Source of the DNA: an uncultured Litorilinea sp.
GTDB lineage: Bacteria > Chloroflexota > Anaerolineae > Caldilineales > Caldilineaceae
Assembly: GCA_937922105.1 (NCBI GenBank)
Contig: CAKZVN010000285.1
Coordinates: forward strand, 1 to 6,811
Length of the DNA stretch: 6,811 bases
Reading direction: 5' to 3'
Shown: piece by piece, positions 1-5,896 of the stretch
Layout of the letters: each line of letters starts with the position of its first letter
How positions within the stretch are numbered: position 1 is the stretch's first letter
Translations under genes and position numbers: made by a program
The notes under the pieces: generated by a model
Told to the model about the DNA's origin: nothing
The model's input: only the letters and a program-made list of their open reading frames with translations
Databases searched by the model: none

Positions 1-1
1 G

Positions 2-769
2 ACCATCGCCGCGGCGTTGCAACGCGACCCGGCGATCAGCCATGTCACCCTTGTCCACTGCGAGACGACCACGGGCCTGATCAACCCAGTGGTCGAGACC
101 GGCACAGTGGTCGCGACCGCGGGCAAGGTCTACATCGTAGACGCCATGAGCAGCTTCGGGGCAATTCCGATTGATCTGGGCGCGGCACACGTAGACTATC
201 TCGTCTCCTCCGCCAATAAGTGCATCGAGGGCGTGCCCGGCTTTGCCTTTGTGTTGGCGCGCACCGCGCAGTTGCTCACCTGTCGCGGCTATGCGCGCAG
301 CCTTAGCCTGGACCTGGTGGAGCAATACCTGGGGCTGGAGCAGACCGGTCAATTTCGCTTTACGCCGCCCACCCATGCCCTGCTCGCCTTTCACCAGGCC
401 CTGTTGGAGTTGGAAGCCGAGGGTGGCGTCCCGGCGCGCCACGCCCGCTATCGCGCCAACCATCGCCGCTTGCTGGATGGGATGATTGCGCTGGGCTTCC
501 GGCCCTACCTTGCACCGGCTCATCAAGGCCCCATCATCACCGCGTTCCACTATCCCGACCACCCCGCCTTCGACTTCTCCACGTTTTACGAGGCGCTCAA
601 CCGCCGTGGTTATGTCATCTACCCCGGCAAACTCAGTCGCGTCGATTGCTTCCGCATGGGCACCATCGGACGCATCTTCCCGGCAGACATAGATGCGCTG
701 CTGGACGCAGTGCGCAGCGTGCTGGTCGAACTGGGCATTGACCTGCAACCCCACCCCCTCGCCGCCTAA
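2..769 (+). CDS. phnW: 2-aminoethylphosphonate--pyruvate transaminase, 5'-truncated by window edge
   Basis: This PLP-dependent fold-type I aminotransferase transfers the amino group of 2-aminoethylphosphonate to pyruvate, giving phosphonoacetaldehyde and L-alanine in the cytoplasm. The frame is open from base 2, so 255 C-terminal residues are visible. Family members have about 360-370, so roughly 110 N-terminal residues lie outside the window. The TTG at 17 is an internal Leu codon, not a start. Visible hallmarks (numbered from the first visible codon) are HCETTTGLINP, the PLP-ring Asp47 in VDAMSSFG, the Schiff-base Lys73 in SSANKCIEGVPGF (codon 218-220), RSLSLDL, FTPPTH and the C-terminal PGK...CFRMGTIG segment with its conserved Arg. 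These follow the Salmonella PhnW sequence closely as I remember it. The gene ends in TAA 20 bases before phnX, so the two enzymes are probably co-transcribed. Other small-molecule class V aminotransferases are possible but much less likely. Confidence 0.96.
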   Translation, partial: TIAAALQRDPAISHVTLVHCETTTGLINPVVETGTVVATAGKVYIVDAMSSFGAIPIDLGAAHVDYLVSSANKCIEGVPGFAFVLARTAQLLTCRGYARSLSLDLVEQYLGLEQTGQFRFTPPTHALLAFHQALLELEAEGGVPARHARYRANHRRLLDGMIALGFRPYLAPAHQGPIITAFHYPDHPAFDFSTFYEALNRRGYVIYPGKLSRVDCFRMGTIGRIFPADIDALLDAVRSVLVELGIDLQPHPLAA

Positions 770-776
770 CCACATT

Positions 777-782
777 GAGGAG
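777..782 (+). promoter_or_regulatory. Ribosome binding site of phnX
   Basis: GAGGAG lies seven bases before the ATG at 790. It decides the start: the in-frame TTG at 775 overlaps this site and cannot use it, and the ATG start gives an N-terminus closer in length to known phosphonatases. Confidence 0.8.
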
Positions 783-789
783 TTCTATC

Positions 790-1620
790 ATGCAGTTTCT
801 GTTCCGGCGCAGCTATCGCGGCGCACTCAAGCTGGTTGTCTTCGATTGGGCAGGCACCGCCGTGGACTACGGTTGCGTGGCGCCCGCGGCTGTCTTTGTG
901 GAAGGCTTTCGCCGCCGGGGGGTGGAGATCAGCCTGGAAGAAGCACGCGGCCCCATGGGCATGGAAAAACGCGCCCACATTGAGGCGCTCGCCGCACAGC
1001 CTGCCATCGCCGCGCGCTGGCGCGCCGTCCACGGACGCGACGTGCACTCCGCAGACGTGGACGCGCTCTACGCCGATTTCGTGCCCCTTTTGCTGGATGT
1101 GCTGGCGCAACACAGCGCCTTGATCCCCGGCACGCTCACAACCATGGCTGCGCTGACGGAGCGGGGAATCGCGGCGGCAGGCTCCACCGGCTATTTCCAA
1201 GAAGCCATGCGCGTTGTAGCGGATGCAGCCGCAGCCCAGGGCTATGCGCCCGCCTTCACCATCTCCGCCGACCAGGTTCCTGCCGGTCGTCCCGCGCCAT
1301 GGATGATCTACCGCGCAATGGAGGCGCTGGGCGTCTATCCGCCGCAAGCCGTGGTAGCGGTGGGCGATACCGTGCCCGACGTGCAGGCAGGTCTCAACGC
1401 CGGAGTCTGGACGGTCGCCTTTGCCCAGAGCGGCAACGAGGTCGGCCTGACCCAGGCCGAGTTTGCCGCCCTCTCCCCAACGGAGCAGGCCCGGCGGCTG
1501 GACCGCGCGCGCAATACGCTCGCCGCAGCCGGCGCGCATTATGTGGTAGACGGCATCTGGGCGTTGCCGCCGGTGCTGGATGACATCACCCGGCGCCTGC
1601 AACATGGCGAACAGCCGTAG
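790..1620 (+). CDS. phnX: Phosphonoacetaldehyde hydrolase (phosphonatase)
   Basis: A HAD-superfamily enzyme of 276 residues that hydrolyses the C-P bond of phosphonoacetaldehyde to acetaldehyde and phosphate, the second step after PhnW. Visible residues are the nucleophile Asp19 in VVFDWAGTAVDYG, and Lys60 in PMGMEKRAHIE, aligned with the Schiff-base lysine (Lys53) of the Bacillus cereus enzyme. Further motifs are GSTGY at 131-135 (HAD motif II), VPAGRP at 163-168 and the Mg-binding acidic motif GDTVPD at 192-197. The Lys in the cap domain separates true phosphonatases from other HAD phosphatases, so the call is firm. The length is normal (about 265-280). The ATG at 790 is preceded by GAGGAG. 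The first 13 residues (LFRRSYRG) form a slightly longer basic lead than in the Bacillus enzyme. No intrinsic terminator is seen after its TAG stop. Confidence 0.97.
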   Translation: MQFLFRRSYRGALKLVVFDWAGTAVDYGCVAPAAVFVEGFRRRGVEISLEEARGPMGMEKRAHIEALAAQPAIAARWRAVHGRDVHSADVDALYADFVPLLLDVLAQHSALIPGTLTTMAALTERGIAAAGSTGYFQEAMRVVADAAAAQGYAPAFTISADQVPAGRPAPWMIYRAMEALGVYPPQAVVAVGDTVPDVQAGLNAGVWTVAFAQSGNEVGLTQAEFAALSPTEQARRLDRARNTLAAAGAHYVVDGIWALPPVLDDITRRLQHGEQP

Positions 1621-1643
1621 CCACGCCAATCCACCCCACACCA

Positions 1644-1682
1644 ATAACAAAACGTTAATAAAAGGTGACCAGATTGTTAACC
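1644..1682 (+). promoter_or_regulatory. Candidate PHO box: four hexamers at 11-base period
   Basis: Four hexamers start at 1644, 1655, 1666 and 1677, each exactly 11 bases apart: ATAACA, TTAATA, TGACCA and TTAACC. Against TTAACA, the core of the Bacillus PhoP-binding repeat, they score 5, 5, 4 and 5 of 6. An 11-base repeat spacing is the known arrangement for PhoB/PhoP-type response regulators, and phosphonate genes are commonly phosphate-starvation regulated. The block is AT-rich in a GC-rich locus and sits just ahead of the transporter genes. The assignment as a PHO box is inference; no regulator gene is in the window. Confidence 0.5.
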
Positions 1683-1691
1683 GGCCCCGAT

Positions 1692-1697
1692 TATGCT
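1692..1697 (+). promoter_or_regulatory. Possible -10 element for the transporter genes
   Basis: TATGCT matches TATAAT at four of six positions and begins nine bases after the last hexamer of the candidate PHO box. No convincing -35 lies at 17-base spacing, which is usual for activator-dependent Pho promoters. A start near 1703-1705 would leave a 5' leader of about 67 bases. This is a weak call made from spacing and context. Confidence 0.3.
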
Positions 1698-1771
1698 CAG
1701 CATTCGGAGAAATAGCGCGCTCCACCCTGACTTAATCGAGGCTCTGTCAACGCTCTGGAGGAAAACTCACT

Positions 1772-2848
1772 ATGTCGACGCGCCGCTCGTTCCGGCTCGT
1801 GCTCCTGGCTGTACTCGCTTTGGCCCTTGCGGCCTGTGTAACCGTTGTTCCCGCAGGGGATGCTGCTGCGCCGGCTGCTCCGGCTACCTCTGCGGACGAC
1901 AACACCATCGTCGTCTACACCGCCATCGAAGACGACCAACTCGAACGCTATCTGAAGCCCTTTTATGCCGAGCACCCGGAGATCGAGGTGCAGATCGTGC
2001 GCGACTCCACCGGTATCGTCACCGCCAAGCTCTTGGCGGAGAAGGACAATCCCCAGGCCGACCTGATCTGGGGCTTGGCTGCCACCAGCTTGTTGGTCCT
2101 CGAAGCCGAGGGCATGCTGGAACCCTATGCACCCGCCGGGCTGGAGCGCATCGAGCCGCGCTTCCGCGACGCCGACAATCCGCCCTCCTGGGTGGGCATT
2201 GATGTCTGGATGACCGCTTTCTGCGTCAACACCGTCGAGTTGGAAGCCAACGGGCTGCCCATGCCGACCTCCTGGGCCGACTTGATTGACCCGGTCTACC
2301 GCGGTCACTTGGTCATGCCCAACCCCGCGTCCTCGGGCACGGGTTTCCTCTCCGTCTCTGCCATTCTGCAACTCTTCGGCGAAGAGGCAGGCTGGGAGTA
2401 TCTGGATGCCCTGCACGAGAACATGGGCCAATATACCCACTCCGGCTCCAAGCCCTGTCGTTTGGCGGGTGCCGGTGAATATACCATTGGCATCTCCTTC
2501 GACTATCGCGCCGTAATCCAAGCCGCCGCGGGTGAGCCGGTGGTGGGCGTCTATCCCAGCGAGGGTTCCGGCTGGGAGATGGAAGCCAACGCGCTGATCA
2601 AGAAGCCGGTGATCAAGGACGCAGCCAAGACCTTCCTGAATTGGGCCATCAGCGACGCGGCGATGCGCGAATATGCGGTCAGCTACGGCATCACCGCCGC
2701 GCCCACGGGCCTGCCCATTCCCGAAGGCTTCCCCGCGGACCCGGTCGCCCAGCTTGCCGAGAACGATTTCGTCTGGGCCGCGCTCAACCGCGACCGCATT
2801 TTGGCCGAGTGGATCGCGCGTTACGACGCCAAGTCCGAGCCGCGCTAA
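1772..2848 (+). CDS. phnS2: 2-aminoethylphosphonate ABC transporter substrate-binding lipoprotein
   Basis: The binding component of an AEP importer, 358 residues, of the PhnS2/AepX type within the iron/spermidine-like binding-protein fold. A lipoprotein signal is clear: basic MSTRR, a hydrophobic run to residue 21, and lipobox LAAC with lipidated Cys22. An Ala/Pro linker runs to about residue 41. The ligand-binding domain then starts with NTIVVYTAIEDDQ. Family-typical stretches are RDSTGIVTAKLLAEK (77-91), ADLIWGLAATS (96-106), PNPASSGTGF (183-192), GQYTHSGSKPC (219-229) and the NDFVWAALNRDRILAEW tail. I recognise these from proteobacterial AEP-binding proteins; they set it apart from Fe(III)-binding FbpA. 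Cys151 and Cys229 are the only cysteines of the mature domain besides Cys22 and could form a disulfide. GGAGG at 1757-1761 precedes the ATG by ten bases. The lipid anchor fits a cell with a single membrane. Confidence 0.92.
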   Translation: MSTRRSFRLVLLAVLALALAACVTVVPAGDAAAPAAPATSADDNTIVVYTAIEDDQLERYLKPFYAEHPEIEVQIVRDSTGIVTAKLLAEKDNPQADLIWGLAATSLLVLEAEGMLEPYAPAGLERIEPRFRDADNPPSWVGIDVWMTAFCVNTVELEANGLPMPTSWADLIDPVYRGHLVMPNPASSGTGFLSVSAILQLFGEEAGWEYLDALHENMGQYTHSGSKPCRLAGAGEYTIGISFDYRAVIQAAAGEPVVGVYPSEGSGWEMEANALIKKPVIKDAAKTFLNWAISDAAMREYAVSYGITAAPTGLPIPEGFPADPVAQLAENDFVWAALNRDRILAEWIARYDAKSEPR

Positions 2849-2874
2849 CCCAGTTACCGCACACCACGCGTTGC

Positions 2875-2910
2875 GCGGGGAGGACGGGAATCACCCGCCT
2901 CCCCGCTTTT
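2875..2910 (+). terminator. GC-rich hairpin with T-run between binding-protein and ATPase genes
   Basis: GCGGGGAGG (2875-2883) pairs perfectly with CCTCCCCGC (2898-2906). After one bulged A (2884), CGGG (2885-2888) pairs with CCCG (2894-2897) around the five-base loop AATCA. TTTT (2907-2910) follows directly, then a mixed pyrimidine-rich stretch. This has the form of an intrinsic terminator, but the T-run is short. It probably acts as a partial terminator or a 3'-end stabiliser that keeps binding-protein mRNA in excess over ATPase and permease mRNA. Confidence 0.68.
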
Positions 2911-2950
2911 CCCATTGTCTTGCCGGCATTCTCCATCCGACGGGTCGCGT

Positions 2951-4105
2951 ATGTCCAGCCAACCCCAGACCTATCTCGAAGTTCGCGGTGTCACCAAAAC
3001 TTTCGGACGCTTTGTCGCCCTGGAAAACATCCATCTCACGGTGGAGCAGGGCGAGTTTGTCTGCTTCCTGGGACCGAGCGGCTGCGGCAAAACCACCTTG
3101 CTGCGCATCATCGCCGGGCTGGAAATCCAGGACCGCGGGCAGATCATCCAGGATGGGCGCGATGTCTCGCGGCTGCCCGCGTCCAACCGTGACTTCGGCA
3201 TCGTCTTTCAATCCTATGCCCTCTTTCCCAACTTGACCGCAGCCGAAAACATTGCCTATGGGCTGCACGGCAAGGGGATGCGCCGCGACGCCATCAACGC
3301 GCGGGTGGAGGAGTTGTTAGCCCTCATCGGGCTGAGCGGGTCGGGCGGCAAATACCCGGCGCAACTCTCCGGCGGTCAACAACAGCGCATTGCGCTGGCG
3401 CGCGCGCTGGCTCCCTCGCCCACATTGCTTCTGCTGGACGAGCCGCTCTCCGCGCTGGATGCGCGCGTGCGCGCCGGGCTGCGTAACGAGATCACCCAAC
3501 TCCAGCGCAGGCTGGGCGTGACCACCATCATGGTCACCCACGACCAGATCGAGGCCTTGACCATGGCGGATCGGATTGTCGTTATGGACCATGGACACAT
3601 CGTCCAAGTGGGCACGCCGCTGGAGGTCTACCAACGCCCAGCCTCCCCCTTTGTCGCCGACTTTGTGGGCGCAATGAACTTCCTCCGCGCCCATGCCACC
3701 GGACCGCGCCAGGTGCGCTGCGGCCCCGCGATTCTCTCGCTCAACGGTCATACGCCGCCGTTGACTCCCGGCGCGCCGGTGCGCCTTTCCATCCGCCCGG
3801 AGGATGTCCACCCACAGCCGTGGCAGGAGGGCAGCGACTTGCCCGCCAACACGCTGCTGGGCGACCTGGAGGATGTGGAGTTCCTCGGCGCGACCTATCG
3901 CCTCTATCTGCGGCTGCGCGAGTTGCCGGGGGAGGAGCGCACGCCGCCTTTCTTGGTGGACCTAGCCGCCGGGGCTGCGCGCCGATTGGCGCTGGACGGG
4001 CTGCGCGAACTGGCGGGCCGCCCCTGGATGCTCCATCTACCGCCTGACCTCTTGCAAGCCTATCCCGACGAAACCGTTTCAGCCCCCGTGCGGAGATCCC
4101 CATGA
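2951..4105 (+). CDS. phnT2: 2-aminoethylphosphonate ABC transporter ATP-binding protein
   Basis: The ATPase that powers the AEP importer on the cytoplasmic face, 384 residues, built like the MalK/PotA/FbpC group. The nucleotide-binding domain shows Walker A GPSGCGKTT (41-49), Q-loop Gln87 in FQSYALFP, signature LSGGQQQRIA (139-148), Walker B LLLLDEP (159-165), D-loop SALD (167-170) and switch His197 in VTHD. All catalytic residues are present. From about residue 235 a TOBE-like C-terminal domain follows (RLSIRPEDVHP, then GDLEDVEFLGATYRLYL). The ATG at 2951 is chosen because homology begins at once (YLEVRGVTKTFG). An upstream in-frame TTG at 2915 would sit against the terminator-like hairpin and add unconserved residues. 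The ribosome site is weak (GACGGG, 2939-2944). The stop overlaps the permease start by ATGA. Sequence alone cannot exclude an iron or spermidine ATPase; neighbours fix the substrate. Confidence 0.9.
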   Translation: MSSQPQTYLEVRGVTKTFGRFVALENIHLTVEQGEFVCFLGPSGCGKTTLLRIIAGLEIQDRGQIIQDGRDVSRLPASNRDFGIVFQSYALFPNLTAAENIAYGLHGKGMRRDAINARVEELLALIGLSGSGGKYPAQLSGGQQQRIALARALAPSPTLLLLDEPLSALDARVRAGLRNEITQLQRRLGVTTIMVTHDQIEALTMADRIVVMDHGHIVQVGTPLEVYQRPASPFVADFVGAMNFLRAHATGPRQVRCGPAILSLNGHTPPLTPGAPVRLSIRPEDVHPQPWQEGSDLPANTLLGDLEDVEFLGATYRLYLRLRELPGEERTPPFLVDLAAGAARRLALDGLRELAGRPWMLHLPPDLLQAYPDETVSAPVRRSP

Positions 4106-5883
4106 GCGCCACCGTCCAAGTCCCAGCCCTGCCCAGCGTCCCCACCCGCCGCCTGCGCCAGGTCGTCACGCGCGAAGAATGGCTCATGCGCGGGCTAATC
4201 GCGCTCACAGGCCTGTGGTTGGTGATTTCCGTCGTCCTGCCCCTGGGCCAAATCGTCTGGCGCAGCCTGCTCGACCGCAACGGCACATTTGTCGGGCTGG
4301 AAAACTATCGTACCTACTTCACCACACCCGCGCTGGCGACTTCGTTTTACAACAGCCTTTACATCTCTACCGTGACCACGGTCGTCGCAGTAGCGCTGGG
4401 CTACCTCTACGCCTACGCCATCAGCCGCACCGCCATGCGCGGCAAGGGCATCTTCCGCGTCATCGCCATGTTGCCGCTCTATGCGCCGTCGCTGGTGCAC
4501 GCCATTGCGCTCATTTACTTATTCGGCAACCAGGGCATCGTCACCACCGGCTTCTTCGGCACGCTGAGCCGCTGGCTGGGCACGCCGGTGCGCCTGGACA
4601 TCGGGCTATACGGCCCCGTAGGCATCATTCTGGGCGAGATTATCTACTGCTTTCCCCAGGCGTTCTTGATCCTGGCGGTTGCCTTCACGGTCACCGACGC
4701 GCGCCTATATGAGGCGTCCACCGCGTTGCGTGGTTCACGGCTGCGTACCTTCTTCACGGTGACCTTGCCGGGCATCCAGTTCGGCTTGATCAGCGCGTCG
4801 TTTGTCTGCTTTATCTTGGCCTTCACCGATTTCGGCGTACCCAAAGTCGTGGGCGGCAGCTACAACGTGCTGGCGACCGACATCTACAAACAGGTCATCG
4901 GCCAACAGAACTTTACCATGGGGTCCACCATTGGCATTGTGTTGCTCTTGCCCACGGTGATTGCCTTCATCGTGGACCGCATTGCCCAGCAACGCCAAGT
5001 CGCGCTGCTCAGTTCGCGCGCGGTGCCGCTCACGCCCAAACCTGACCGCGTCATGGACACCCTGGCAACGGTCTATTGCAGCGTAGTGGCGACGGCGGTG
5101 CTGCTGGTGTTGGGGACCGCGGTCTTTGCGTCGCTGGTGCGGGTGTGGCCCTATGACTTCACTCTCACCCTGCGCCACTACGAATTTCGCGGCGTGGCAG
5201 GGGGCTATAGCTCCTACTGGAACAGCGTGCGCATGGCTGCCTACACCGCGCTCTACGGCACCGCGGTGGTTTTTCTGAGCGCGTATTTGGTGGAAAAGGG
5301 GCGGGGTTTCGGCTGGGGTCGCCAGGTCATCTACTTCCTATCCATCCTGCCCGTGGCGTTGCCGGGGTTGGTCTTGGGCCTAGCCTACATCTTCTTCTTC
5401 AATATTCCCAGCTGGCGCGTGGGCAACTATCTGATCCTCAACCCGCTCAACAGCCTTTATGGGACCATGACCATCTTGGTCATGTCCAACATCGTACACT
5501 TCTACACCGTGAGCTTCTTGGCCGCGACCACCGCGCTCAAACAGATGGACGCCGAGTTCGAGGCGGTGGGCGCGTCGCTGTCGGTGCCCTTCTATCGCAC
5601 CTTCTGGCGTGTCACCGTGCCCGTCTGTCTGCCCACCCTCCTGGAGATCGCCATGTACTTCTTCGTCAACGGCATGGTGACCGTCTCCGCGGTGATCTTT
5701 CTCTACAGCCCTGCGCTCAAGCTGGCCTCGGTGGCGGTGGTCAACATGGACGACGCCGGACAGACCGCGTCGGCCGCGGCCATGTCCATCCTCATCGTGG
5801 TAACCTGTCTCGCCGCGCGGCTGCTCTACAGCGTCGCCACCTACGGCATCCAGCGCCGCACCCAAGCCTGGCGCACGCGCTGA
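4102..5883 (+). CDS. phnU2: 2-aminoethylphosphonate ABC transporter permease, fused two-domain
   Basis: The membrane channel of the importer, 593 residues, made of two fused permease domains as in FbpB and the PhnU2/AepW type; Salmonella instead uses separate PhnU and PhnV. About twelve membrane segments are visible, roughly at 31-52, 82-108, 117-142, 166-195, 226-245 and 272-292, then 319-345, 375-397, 408-434, 455-478, 508-534 and 559-578. Each half carries an EAA-type coupling loop that docks on the ATPase. The first is YEASTALRGSRLRTFFTVTLPG (split as Y203-R210 and G211-G224). The second starts at F486-E487-A488 and ends at VTVPV (504-508). A cytoplasmic linker near 292-318 joins the halves. 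The start overlaps the ATPase stop (ATGA), with GGAG at 4092-4095, so translation is probably coupled. One polypeptide supplies both halves of the channel, so no second permease gene is needed. Confidence 0.92.
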   Translation: MSATVQVPALPSVPTRRLRQVVTREEWLMRGLIALTGLWLVISVVLPLGQIVWRSLLDRNGTFVGLENYRTYFTTPALATSFYNSLYISTVTTVVAVALGYLYAYAISRTAMRGKGIFRVIAMLPLYAPSLVHAIALIYLFGNQGIVTTGFFGTLSRWLGTPVRLDIGLYGPVGIILGEIIYCFPQAFLILAVAFTVTDARLYEASTALRGSRLRTFFTVTLPGIQFGLISASFVCFILAFTDFGVPKVVGGSYNVLATDIYKQVIGQQNFTMGSTIGIVLLLPTVIAFIVDRIAQQRQVALLSSRAVPLTPKPDRVMDTLATVYCSVVATAVLLVLGTAVFASLVRVWPYDFTLTLRHYEFRGVAGGYSSYWNSVRMAAYTALYGTAVVFLSAYLVEKGRGFGWGRQVIYFLSILPVALPGLVLGLAYIFFFNIPSWRVGNYLILNPLNSLYGTMTILVMSNIVHFYTVSFLAATTALKQMDAEFEAVGASLSVPFYRTFWRVTVPVCLPTLLEIAMYFFVNGMVTVSAVIFLYSPALKLASVAVVNMDDAGQTASAAAMSILIVVTCLAARLLYSVATYGIQRRTQAWRTR

Positions 5884-5896
5884 ACCGCGCTTGCTG

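Noticed and set aside
775..789. In-frame TTG at 775 as the phnX start.
   Set aside because: It overlaps the GAGGAG ribosome site that serves the ATG at 790.
766..1725. Long - strand open frame (319 codons) opposite phnX.
   Set aside because: It mirrors phnX, lacks recognisable motifs, and is rich in Gly, Arg and His as expected for the antisense frame of a GC-rich gene.
1743..1760. CTGTCAA-CGCT-CTGGAGG looks like an E. coli-style PHO box (CTGTCAT-N4-CTGTCAT).
   Set aside because: Only the first half fits (six of seven). The second half is mostly the ribosome binding site GGAGG of the lipoprotein gene, so a chance match is more likely.
1697..2521. Long - strand open frame opposite the binding-protein gene.
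   Set aside because: It has shadow-frame composition with no domain; the + strand protein is well supported by signal peptide and family motifs.
2915..2950. In-frame TTG at 2915 as an upstream start of the ATPase gene.
   Set aside because: It would begin five bases after the hairpin's T-run, add twelve unconserved residues and lacks a ribosome site. The ATG at 2951 begins right at family homology.
2951..5883. Iron (Fbp-type) transporter as the identity of the ATPase and fused permease.
   Set aside because: The architecture is shared with Fbp systems, but the binding protein carries AEP-family motifs (NPASSGTGF, GQYTHSGSKPC) and the genes adjoin phnW-phnX.
5877..5890. GCGC-TGAACC-GCGC as a terminator between the convergent genes.
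   Set aside because: It has only four self-complementary pairs, includes the permease stop codon and is not followed by a T-run on either strand.
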